DNA of 51,763 nt from Puniceicoccaceae bacterium. GTDB taxonomy: Bacteria > Verrucomicrobiota > Verrucomicrobiia > Opitutales > Coraliomargaritaceae. Under the pieces are notes generated by a model. It made no database searches, was not told the DNA's origin, and saw nothing but the letters and a program-made list of their open reading frames with translations. The stretch covers positions 1-51,763 of the forward strand of contig CACIKF010000009.1 in assembly GCA_902587165.1 (NCBI GenBank), written 5' to 3'. Numbering within the stretch: position 1 is the first letter of the stretch; each line of letters starts with the position of its first letter. Positions 1 to 6,590 of this stretch are shown here, piece after piece. The translations under genes and the position numbers were made by a program.

Positions 1-8
1 CCCTAACT

Positions 9-863
9 ATGGATTTAATGACCAAAACCTTCCTCATCATAGGAGGAATGCTTATAGTCACTACAATTGCAGCGCGATTTAACAAAGCTTTAGAAACGAA
101 AACTGAGGCAACAATAGCTATTGGTGGATCTTTTTTGACTCTTTTTATCTGCTTTATATTAGCAGATCAATACCCGATTAACTTATGGGCCTGTGCGGCA
201 TTTTCTGGCTTCACTGGTTGGATTCTGGGACCTGCGGTCGGTAATATTGGGTATGCAATTAAGTTTAACAAATTTGGTGAAAGTAAAGGGGTTAAAGTAA
301 AAGAAGTCTCCAATGAACCAGAATCTTTTAAAGATAGAATAACTGGTGCGAATGCGCTCAAGCACGTGGAATTTTATTTTGATACAGACGATGAGGAAAT
401 TCACTACTTTAAAAGCGATTCTCCGGAAATGCTCGCACTCAGAGAAGAATTTGATGCGACTATCTTAGCTCACGGTCCCTACTGCCAGGAGTGGCAAAAT
501 CTGCTTTTACAAGCTACTCTCGCTACTTGCGTGGCGGTCTTATCCACTGCAGCTATTGTCGCATTTAGTAGTACTGACTTTGGCTTTCTAGGACCCTTCC
601 TGTTCATCGCCCTGATTGCGCTCATTATCTGTGAATTGTTCAATGCCTTTCTGTTTAAGACGAAACGCTCCCGCCGGCTTAAGACCTACGCAGGCATCGT
701 TATTTTCACGTTTTATTTAATTTATGATTTTAGCATATTGGAAGAAAGAATCGCGGATGGCGATGAATCTTGGGGTACTGCAGTGCAAATCGCAGTCAAT
801 ATCTACCTCGATATAATAAACCTCTTCCTCTACATATTGCAGGCTTTGGCTGAAAGTAATTGA
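9..863 (+). CDS. Bax inhibitor-1 (BI-1/YccA)-like multispanning membrane protein
   Basis: The 284-residue product has about seven predicted membrane segments (roughly residues 7-24, 33-52, 57-80, 165-186, 192-215, 222-240 and 258-280). The last two carry the pattern typical of the BI-1 family: a YD motif in TM6 (LIYDFSIL) and YLDIINLFLYIL in TM7. BI-1 proteins are seven-helix, often pH-gated calcium-leak or stress membrane proteins; their role in bacteria is poorly defined. Unusual here is a hydrophilic insert of about 80 residues (85-163), rich in acidic residues, between TM3 and TM4. A second ATG at 18 would also serve as start. Family assignment rests on the C-terminal pattern only, so it is moderate. 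Confidence 0.55.
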   Translation: MDLMTKTFLIIGGMLIVTTIAARFNKALETKTEATIAIGGSFLTLFICFILADQYPINLWACAAFSGFTGWILGPAVGNIGYAIKFNKFGESKGVKVKEVSNEPESFKDRITGANALKHVEFYFDTDDEEIHYFKSDSPEMLALREEFDATILAHGPYCQEWQNLLLQATLATCVAVLSTAAIVAFSSTDFGFLGPFLFIALIALIICELFNAFLFKTKRSRRLKTYAGIVIFTFYLIYDFSILEERIADGDESWGTAVQIAVNIYLDIINLFLYILQALAESN

Positions 864-926
864 TTACTATTTCGGTTCTTAAAAGTGACGAGAAAAGGCA
901 AGTTTAACGGTACTTCAGGTCTCCCA

Positions 927-989
927 TTAAATAGAAACGCAAAGGGCTTGTAGGGACTCCTAGGCAAGAATCCTTGTGCAAGGACGGGG
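927..989 (+). repeat. Copy A of a dispersed noncoding repeat (63-bp core)
   Basis: This 63-bp core is nearly identical to 1534-1596 and 6465-6527. It contains a perfect 6+2+6 inverted repeat (TCCTTG/CAAGGA, 971-984) and the palindrome CCTAGG. Copy A lacks the right half (the part with the CTTGATG/CATCAAG hairpin) that the other copies carry, so it looks truncated. It sits in the gap between the BI-1-like gene and the lipoprotein gene. No coding function is evident. Confidence 0.8.
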
Positions 990-993
990 TATC

Positions 994-1024
994 TTGAGGG
1001 ATTCTAGAATTGTATTAGTATAAT
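994..1024 (+). promoter_or_regulatory. Possible sigma70-type promoter for the lipoprotein gene
   Basis: A TTGAGG hexamer (994-999) is followed after 19 bp by a perfect TATAAT (1019-1024), about 50 bp before the lipoprotein start codon. The -10 matches the consensus but the spacer is long, and the region is AT-rich enough for chance matches. Confidence 0.35.
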
Positions 1025-1072
1025 TTACCTTGGTTATTGTATAAATTTTATTTACTTAAGGTAGTACTATTT

Positions 1073-1435
1073 ATGAAAAATAAATTATTATCGTTTATAT
1101 TATCCACCCTCATTGTTTTTGTTATTGGTTGTGGGCCAACAAAACTGGAGCTTATTTTTGAGGTAAAGGATAAGGAAATTGTAGCAACTAATTTTGGACT
1201 AGAAACAGACAACGCTGAACTAGAGGAAGCTATTACAGAACTAGAAGAAGCTAACTCTGAGCTCGAAGAAGCTAATTTTGAATTAGAGGAAGCTATTACA
1301 GAACTGGAAGAAACTAATGCTGAGCTACAAGAAACCAATGTTGAATTAGAGGAAGCTATTACAGAACTAGAAGAATCTAATATTGAACTAGAAGCAGCTA
1401 TTACGGAGCTTGAAGCAGACGACGATAATGAGTAA
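1073..1435 (+). CDS. Small lipoprotein with perfect heptad coiled-coil repeats
   Basis: With the ATG at 1073 the product is 120 residues. It has a short basic N-terminus (MKNK), a hydrophobic segment, and the lipobox-like VIGC with Cys at about residue 20, so it is predicted to be lipid-anchored. From about residue 48 to the end it consists of about ten tandem 7-residue repeats of the form ELEEAIT or ELEEANx, giving Leu at one fixed heptad position. Three heptads form a higher-order 21-residue (63-bp) unit starting at AIT. This predicts a long, very acidic parallel coiled coil standing off the membrane, like Lpp-type periplasmic lipoproteins in architecture but not in sequence. There is no C-terminal Lys for peptidoglycan linkage; the tail is ADDDNE. 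The in-frame upstream ATG at 1037 would place extra residues before the signal peptide. Function unknown. Confidence 0.75.
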   Translation: MKNKLLSFILSTLIVFVIGCGPTKLELIFEVKDKEIVATNFGLETDNAELEEAITELEEANSELEEANFELEEAITELEETNAELQETNVELEEAITELEESNIELEAAITELEADDDNE

Positions 1436-1533
1436 ACGCTTAGCAGGTTTCCTAACCAGAAGGTATATAATGACAGATAAACGCCCTCATCAACTTCTTT
1501 ACGCTCACCAAACTATAACCCCTTCCGAACCCC

Positions 1534-1650
1534 TTAAATAGAGACGCAAAGGGCTTGTAGGGACTCCTAGGTTAGAATCCTTGTGCAAGGACGGGGCGGG
1601 GCTTCGCTTGGCAGGTCTCTTGATGGTGTGTATATACATCAAGTGGCTCC
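1534..1650 (+). repeat. Copy B of the dispersed noncoding repeat (core plus right half)
   Basis: The core at 1534-1596 matches copies A and D. The right half (1597-1650) matches copies C and D and contains a hairpin with CTTGATG and CATCAAG arms. Here the repeat stands between two plus-strand genes. In copies C and D the same right half abuts the stop codon of a minus-strand secreted-protein gene, but no such gene end can be read after copy B (1651-1753). The rest of the 1436-1753 gap shows nothing recognisable. A minus-strand open frame across this repeat reads similarly at all full copies, because it follows the repeat, and is not taken as a gene. Confidence 0.8.
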
Positions 1651-1753
1651 TAAAAAATACTTTTCGTCCCTTGCCAATTGAAGTATCTTTGCCACTGAAA
1701 TGTAACATTATAAATATTGCCAAAAACGCGCGCAGCTCTGCTTATGTAGACTA

Positions 1754-2878
1754 GTGAATTATCACCTAGTTAGTGAAACATTCTATCCAGAAATAAACGG
1801 TGTTTCGATGACGCTCCACCGACTGCTCCTCGGTCTCCAAAAAAAAGGTTTTGAAACAACCATAATTCGCCCAAGGCAAAAAAATGAGCAGGCAAACCAC
1901 TTTCCTTATAAGGAACATTTAGTTACTGGCATACCCATACCTTATTACCCAGAACTTAGGTTTGGTATAACCACTACCAATCACCTCAAAAAGATCTGGC
2001 GAACTGAGTGTCCTGCTCTTGTTCACATTGCAACCGAAGGTCCGCTCGGATTATGTGCCTTACGAGCGGCCAGATCTTTGGAAATCCCTGTCATTTCAAG
2101 CTTTCATACTAATTTCCATCAATACGGAAAATATTATAAGCTTCCCTTTCTAATAAAAGGAGCCTTCGCCTACCTTCGATACTTTCATAATCAAACCCGA
2201 GCAACCTACGCTCCCTCGGATGATCTTATCGAAAATCTCAAGGCTGCAGGATTCAAAAATTTGCGAAAAATGGAACGCGGGGTGGACGCTCTACTCTTTA
2301 ATCCATGTAAGCGCTCAACCGACTTAAGATTATCTTGGGGTGCAAATGAAGAAACTCCAGTGTTTGCCTATGTCGGAAGAATCGCATCCGAAAAAAATAT
2401 TCCCTTCGCTCTTGAATGCTTTCAGGAAGTTAAAAAAAAATTACCAAAAGCAATGATGATAGTTGTTGGAGATGGACCACTCCGCAAGGAGCTTGAAAAA
2501 AAATATCCCGAAGTCATTTTTTGCGGTCTGCAGAAAGGTGAAGCACTCGCCCAGCACTACGCCAGTTCCGATGTGTTTATATTTCCGAGTATCACTGAAA
2601 CCTTTGGAAACGTCGTTACAGAGGCAATGGCAAGCGGCTTGATCGTCGCCGCTTATGATTATGCAGCGGGCAAACTATTAATTGAGGATGGTATCAATGG
2701 AACAGTTGCACCTTTTGATAACAAGGAACATTATCTCGCAAACTTAATACAATTAATTAGTAGGCGAGCAATGTGGCCTGCCATGCGACAGAAATCCCGA
2801 GCACGTATCGAGGATATAAGCTGGGAATCGATTACTGATAATTACATCTCAAACTTTAAAAAGGATTTATCATGGTAA
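1754..2878 (+). CDS. GT4-family glycosyltransferase, SqdX / diacylglycerol glucosyltransferase-like
   Basis: This 374-residue GT-B enzyme (GTG start) has the usual order. The N-terminal acceptor domain opens with SETFYPEINGVSMTLHRL. The C-terminal nucleotide-sugar domain has FAYVGRIASEKN (about residue 210), GDGPLRKEL and the EX7E element ETFGNVVTE (about 282-290). The opening motif is typical of enzymes that glycosylate diacylglycerol or phosphatidylinositol (SqdX, monoglucosyldiacylglycerol synthase, PimB). A lipid acceptor is therefore likely, and its neighbours, a diacylglycerol kinase and an LpxH-like enzyme, agree. It heads a four-gene run and overlaps dgkA by 7 bp. Donor sugar and exact acceptor are not determinable by eye. 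The DNA is more AT-rich than the core genes to the right. Confidence 0.8.
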   Translation: MNYHLVSETFYPEINGVSMTLHRLLLGLQKKGFETTIIRPRQKNEQANHFPYKEHLVTGIPIPYYPELRFGITTTNHLKKIWRTECPALVHIATEGPLGLCALRAARSLEIPVISSFHTNFHQYGKYYKLPFLIKGAFAYLRYFHNQTRATYAPSDDLIENLKAAGFKNLRKMERGVDALLFNPCKRSTDLRLSWGANEETPVFAYVGRIASEKNIPFALECFQEVKKKLPKAMMIVVGDGPLRKELEKKYPEVIFCGLQKGEALAQHYASSDVFIFPSITETFGNVVTEAMASGLIVAAYDYAAGKLLIEDGINGTVAPFDNKEHYLANLIQLISRRAMWPAMRQKSRARIEDISWESITDNYISNFKKDLSW

Positions 2879-3261
2879 TGTGTTCAGACAAATTTCCTGT
2901 TAAGGCTAAGGGCATTAAGCGTGTTTTTAAAGCCTTCTTAAATTCGGTCAATGGTTTACGAGCAGCGCTTCGTCACGAACAAGCCTTTCAGCAAGAGGTA
3001 GTCCTTGGAGTGCTGTGCATAATTGCAATTCCATTCCTGCAGACTTCAGCTCTTGAATCTGCAATCCTTATTGTAGCCGTAGTTTTGGTCTGGATTACCG
3101 AACTCCTAAATTCAGGTCTTGAGTGGACTATTGATTATATTTCAGAAGAAGCACATCCCTATGCAAAAATAGCTAAAGATATGGGAAGCGCGGCGGTCAT
3201 GACTTCACTGATAGCAGCCGTAGCAATTTGGCTTATCATCCTAATACCTCACCTAAATTAA
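2872..3261 (+). CDS. dgkA: Diacylglycerol kinase, DgkA family
   Basis: The 129-residue integral membrane protein has three hydrophobic helices and the DgkA signatures ITELLNSGLEWTIDY and AKIAKDMGSAAV. It phosphorylates diacylglycerol (or undecaprenol in some Gram-positive homologues) to phosphatidate in the inner membrane. Its length fits the family (120-130 residues). It begins at ATG 2872, inside the end of the upstream glycosyltransferase, with an AAGGA a few bases upstream; a second ATG at 2878 is possible. Overlap indicates translational coupling. In this operon it may recycle diacylglycerol released or used by the flanking glycosyltransferases. Confidence 0.9.
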   Translation: MVMCSDKFPVKAKGIKRVFKAFLNSVNGLRAALRHEQAFQQEVVLGVLCIIAIPFLQTSALESAILIVAVVLVWITELLNSGLEWTIDYISEEAHPYAKIAKDMGSAAVMTSLIAAVAIWLIILIPHLN

Positions 3262-3268
3262 CAAACCT

Positions 3269-4075
3269 ATGGCTAAGAAACTCAAATGCAGAACGCTGAT
3301 TCTCTCCGATATACATCTCGGTACGCGCGACTGCAAAATCACAGAAGTAAACCATTTCATCTCTAATATTAAGTGTGATAAACTTATTCTTAATGGTGAT
3401 ATCATCGATGGGTGGAGTTTATCGCGCAAAGGTGGGTGGACGAAGGAGCATACCTATTTCATCCGTCGAGTCCTAAAGCTAGCAGAAAAGAAAGATACTG
3501 AAGTTATTTATCTTGCTGGTAACCATGATGATATGATCCGCAATTTTCTTCCCGTATTTTTTGATAAATTCAGTATTCAAGAGCAGCATGTGCACACAAC
3601 CCCTAGGGGGAATTATCTGTGTCTTCATGGCGATGTCTTTGATGCGATTAGCACACACAGCAAATTTATTGCAGTAATTGGGGATATCGGATATCAAAAC
3701 CTACTTCGCTTGAATCGTATCTACGCAAAATATCGACAGTGGCGTGGTAAAAAATATTTCTCCTTAAGCAAGGCGATTAAGTCTAAAGTTAAGCGAGTAG
3801 TAAATCACTTAAGTAAATTTGAAGACCATCTCAAGAAGATTGCAGAACAACATAACTGTGTAGGGGTGATCTGTGGTCACATTCATACGCCAGAAAATAA
3901 AAAAATTAATACTACCCATTATCTAAACTCTGGAGATTGGGTAGAATCTATGTCCGCTATTGTTGAAGACTTTGATGGGAATTTTGAAATTATTGAATAC
4001 AGTGACTTTTCTAAAATACATCCTCCTGAAAGAGAGGAAGGTGTAACAACAAATAAAATAGACGAAGTCGCGTGA
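3269..4075 (+). CDS. LpxH-like UDP-2,3-diacylglucosamine diphosphatase family metallophosphoesterase
   Basis: The 268-residue calcineurin-like phosphoesterase carries the full metal-binding set: LSDIHLG (D14, H16), NGDIID, GNHDD (N85, H86), LHGDVFD and GHIH (204-206). The long insert between HGD and GHIH, with NRIYAKYRQW, is typical of the UDP-2,3-diacylglucosamine pyrophosphatase-like group. The canonical reaction yields lipid X in lipid A synthesis. Because it sits in a glycolipid-like operon and not with other lpx genes, a different pyrophosphate or phosphoester lipid substrate is equally possible. It ends in a 4-bp GTGA overlap with the next gene. Confidence 0.75.
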   Translation: MAKKLKCRTLILSDIHLGTRDCKITEVNHFISNIKCDKLILNGDIIDGWSLSRKGGWTKEHTYFIRRVLKLAEKKDTEVIYLAGNHDDMIRNFLPVFFDKFSIQEQHVHTTPRGNYLCLHGDVFDAISTHSKFIAVIGDIGYQNLLRLNRIYAKYRQWRGKKYFSLSKAIKSKVKRVVNHLSKFEDHLKKIAEQHNCVGVICGHIHTPENKKINTTHYLNSGDWVESMSAIVEDFDGNFEIIEYSDFSKIHPPEREEGVTTNKIDEVA

Positions 4076-5319
4076 AAGTCCTCTTAATCTCTCAAGGTTC
4101 AACGGGAGACATCTATCCCTTAATCGCCTTGGGTAAAGCACTCCAAAAGGCGAACCATTCAGTTGCTTACGCAACTGCCCCTTTATACAAGGAGGAGATC
4201 GAAAAGGCAGGTATTAAATATCAGTATGCCCCTCCTGATTGGGAAAAGCCAGTGTTTGTTGATTGTATGCGTGCGCTGGATCGCCAACCGAACCCAATTG
4301 CCCTACTAAAACAAATTTATCGAAGCGGTCTCTCATTTATGGGAGAACTCATTGATACGATTGATGGCTTAATTCAGGAGAACGATTTAGTTGTTTGTTC
4401 CTATATTTTCCCACACTTTAAAGTACTCTGCGATCGGCATAAAGTACCCTTTGCTACCATCACTTTTTGCCACAGCGTAATTCCTGCTAAGGATGTTACT
4501 CCCGACCTTGTACCCAAGCTTAGCGGATTCCCTGCTTCGATCCAATACTTATGGAACTCCTTTTGGTGGCGCCTAATCAACAAAGTAGTTGATCAATCTA
4601 TTAACTCGATATCAGGACCGACTTTTAAATCGCGGCAGATCCCTCCCATTAAGAATTTTATTTCTGCGCCAGCTGATTTATCAATTGTCTGCGTCTCAAA
4701 ATCACTGATGCAACAAAGTCGTTTCCTAGACAGTCGATTTGCCTATACTGGTTACTTGCGTTGGCAATCCGATACCGACGACGCCCTAGAGAAAGAATTA
4801 ATACAATTCTGCGAGGGTGATGCCGTACCAATTATTACCTTTGGAAGCGTTTCTTTTGATAATATTCAAGACATCATGAGTCGGTTTGAAAAAAACTGGC
4901 CGAAAGGTCAAAAAATTATCTTACAATCAGGTTGGGCAGGATTATCTATTCAAATTAATCGACCCGAAATAAAAATTATTGATCAGGTCTCGCATGATCA
5001 ACTTTTCAAATATGCTGCCTGCGTTATTCATCATGGTGGCGCTGGTACAACCGCCTCAGTATTACATGCGGGTATTCCTCATGTCGTAGTCCCACACTTG
5101 GGTGATCAAGGCTTCTGGGCAAAAGAAATTATACGTTTAGGTGCAGGCATTCGACTCTCCAAAAAGCACTGGCCTGAACGCTTGTATAAGGCAGTTCAGA
5201 AAGTTAGGGGTGAGCTCCATTACGCTAAGAACGCACGATTTTGTGCGGATCAATTAAGCAAAGAATCAGGCAGTTCACATGCTGTTTCTGTCTTGGAATC
5301 CTTTGTGAAGGGCAAGTAG
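4072..5319 (+). CDS. GT1 (UGT/MGT)-type glycosyltransferase
   Basis: This 415-residue GT-B enzyme starts at GTG 4072, overlapping the previous stop codon. The N-terminus (MKVLLISQGSTGDIYPLIAL) and the C-terminal signature HHGGAGTTASVLHAGIPHV (about residues 319-338), followed by VVPHLGDQGFWA, are the hallmarks of the UGT/MurG-like GT1 family that glycosylates sterols, lipids and polyketides. With the GT4 enzyme, diacylglycerol kinase and phosphoesterase it completes a four-gene operon, so a lipid acceptor is the best inference. No signal peptide or membrane span is apparent; these enzymes are usually cytoplasmic and membrane-associated. Confidence 0.85.
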   Translation: MKVLLISQGSTGDIYPLIALGKALQKANHSVAYATAPLYKEEIEKAGIKYQYAPPDWEKPVFVDCMRALDRQPNPIALLKQIYRSGLSFMGELIDTIDGLIQENDLVVCSYIFPHFKVLCDRHKVPFATITFCHSVIPAKDVTPDLVPKLSGFPASIQYLWNSFWWRLINKVVDQSINSISGPTFKSRQIPPIKNFISAPADLSIVCVSKSLMQQSRFLDSRFAYTGYLRWQSDTDDALEKELIQFCEGDAVPIITFGSVSFDNIQDIMSRFEKNWPKGQKIILQSGWAGLSIQINRPEIKIIDQVSHDQLFKYAACVIHHGGAGTTASVLHAGIPHVVVPHLGDQGFWAKEIIRLGAGIRLSKKHWPERLYKAVQKVRGELHYAKNARFCADQLSKESGSSHAVSVLESFVKGK

Positions 5320-5412
5320 TGCTTAGATTTTGAACACTCACTCGTTTTTGCTGATGGTTTATTAAATAGTTTTAAGCTGGGTCTTTTAAAAGCCGTCCCC
5401 CTTTACTCTCCC

Positions 5413-5446
5413 CTTAAATGGCGGAGAGGGAGGGATTCGAATCCTC
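5413..5446 (-). other. Duplicated 3' end of tRNA-Ser: probable attachment site (att) half
   Basis: Bases 5413-5441 are identical over 29 bp to 8040-8068, the T-arm, acceptor 3' half and CCA of the intact tRNA-Ser(GGA); after one mismatch the next four bases (CCTC) also match. The rest of the tRNA is absent. A 3' tRNA fragment in direct orientation downstream of the full gene is the standard footprint left by an integrase-type island or phage. The element so defined would span about 5442-8045 and contain the two secreted repeat-protein genes. No integrase gene is visible in it. Confidence 0.75.
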
Positions 5447-5451
5447 TTTTT

Positions 5452-5569
5452 GGCAATAATGAAGTCACTGTCCAAGCGGGAGACCGCTTAAACACTACAA
5501 GTCGCTTTGCGACGAGTTGACAATAATTGCAACCAAGTGCAGCCAATTTGGCAATAATCTGACAATAAT
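5452..5569 (+). repeat. Four direct repeats (GRCAATAAT) and two hairpins beside the tRNA-Ser fragment
   Basis: The 9-mer G(G/A)CAATAAT occurs at 5452-5460, 5519-5527, 5550-5558 and 5561-5569. Between the first two lie perfect hairpins: AAGCGG/CCGCTT with a 4-nt loop (5474-5489) and GTCGC/GCGAC with a 3-nt loop (5501-5513). Short repeated sites next to a tRNA crossover sequence resemble arm-type binding sites of a tyrosine integrase or its directionality factor; this functional reading is inference. This stretch fills most of the 334-bp gap between the GT1 gene and the pentapeptide gene. Confidence 0.6.
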
Positions 5570-5591
5570 TTGAGACCCTATCGAGACAGGG

Positions 5592-5648
5592 GGCGGGGGT
5601 TCGCTTGGCTGCTCTCTTAATGGTGTGTGTATACATCAAGTGCCTTCC
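5592..5648 (+). repeat. Copy C: right half of the dispersed repeat, with the tRNA-Ser fragment in place of the core
   Basis: The right half matches 1597-1650 and 6528-6583, including the CTT(A/G)ATG...CATCAAG hairpin arms. The left flank before the tRNA-Ser fragment (from about 5396) also matches the flank before copy D (from about 6450). So the outer framework of the repeat is kept, while the usual 63-bp core is replaced by the tRNA-Ser fragment and the direct-repeat stretch. It ends six bases before the stop codon of the minus-strand pentapeptide gene. Confidence 0.7.
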
Positions 5649-5653
5649 AAAAA

Positions 5654-6367
5654 TTACTCCGTCATCTTGAAGCGGTAGAAGCTTGCTCCATCAGGTGCAT
5701 TTAATTGGATGGTGTGGTCGGAAGTCGCTGCACTTGACCAGTCGCTTACATCAGAAGTTTGTTCAACTGTCAGCGTAATGTTTGCCACTTGTGTGGTAGC
5801 ACCATCAATCACAACGTCAGCTACATCTATCACAGTCGAATCTACTCTTGCTTCTCTAGCATTAGCCAATGAAGCCTCTGCTGTAGCTTGAGCTGCAAGT
5901 GCAGCATCTCTTTCGGCTACTACTGCATCATAGTCCGACTGAGAAATTACATTTGTAAAAATTACTTCACGGAAGTAATAATAATCTACGACACCTATGT
6001 CTGAAACCTTAGCATTTCTGAGATTAGCGCCTGAGAGGTCAGCACCAGAGAGCATAGCACCTCTTAGGTCAGCAAAAAAGAGGTTAGCATATCTAAGGTC
6101 AGCACTAGAGAGGACAGCACTAGAGAGGACAGCACTAGAGAGGTCAGCACCAGTGAGGTCGGCACTAATTAGGTTTGATAAATGGAGGTCAGCACCAGAG
6201 AGGTCAGCACCAGAGAGGTCAGCACCAGAGAGGTTAGCATAAAGGAGGTCAGCACCCGGACCTATAGAATAGCCATTCACTGTACCCGTACCATCGGAAC
6301 CAATTTGAGCGTAAGTTGTAGTGACTAGAAATACTAAAAATAATAGAGATAATCTTACCATATCCAT
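5654..6367 (-). CDS. Secreted pentapeptide-repeat protein with shared C-terminal module
   Basis: From ATG 6367 the product is 237 residues: a signal peptide ending at TTYAQ, then about 20 pentapeptide units of the A(D/N)LSG kind (GADLSGADLSG, SSAVLSSAVLSS), which predict a right-handed square beta-helix. A short Ala/Glu-rich, coiled-coil-like stretch (AERDAALAAQATAEASLANA) follows. The last roughly 80 residues end in FYRFKMTE and match the end of the neighbouring leucine-rich protein almost position for position. This suggests one C-terminal module on two different repeat scaffolds, perhaps for export or surface sorting. In-frame codons back to 6442 are open, but they precede the signal peptide. 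ATG 6361 is an alternative. Function unknown. Confidence 0.8.
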   Translation of the reverse strand: MDMVRLSLLFLVFLVTTTYAQIGSDGTGTVNGYSIGPGADLLYANLSGADLSGADLSGADLHLSNLISADLTGADLSSAVLSSAVLSSADLRYANLFFADLRGAMLSGADLSGANLRNAKVSDIGVVDYYYFREVIFTNVISQSDYDAVVAERDAALAAQATAEASLANAREARVDSTVIDVADVVIDGATTQVANITLTVEQTSDVSDWSSAATSDHTIQLNAPDGASFYRFKMTE

Positions 6368-6464
6368 AATTGAGTAAATTTTTACATTACGATCAACTAG
6401 AAACAAAGGATTAACCTTATTTACCTCCGTACGCTTACCCAAACTGCCCCCCTTTACACTCCCC

Positions 6465-6583
6465 CTAAATACAAACGCAAAGGGCTTGTAGGGACTCCTA
6501 GGTCAATATCCTTGTGCAAGGACGGGGCGGGGGTTCGCTTGGCTGGTCTCTTGATGATGTGTGTATATACATCAAGTGCCTCC
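6465..6583 (+). repeat. Copy D of the dispersed noncoding repeat (core plus right half)
   Basis: The core (6465-6527) matches copies A and B, including the TCCTTG/CAAGGA inverted repeat; the right half (6528-6583) matches B and C with CTTGATG/CATCAAG hairpin arms. It ends seven bases from the stop codon of the minus-strand leucine-rich gene. Similarity to copy C continues through the stop codon into the 3' coding ends of both genes, so the repeated unit is C-terminal coding module plus 3' noncoding element. Confidence 0.8.
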
Positions 6584-6590
6584 GAAAAAA

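Noticed and set aside
6010-6240. CRISPR-like short direct repeats (about 15 bp, GAGAGGTCAGCACC type)
   Set aside because: They are the coding repeats of the minus-strand pentapeptide protein, with no unique spacers of constant length.
927-6583. The repeats as integron attC sites of a cassette array
   Set aside because: No RYYYAAC/GTTRRRY core sites or integron integrase are visible, although placement after gene 3' ends is reminiscent.
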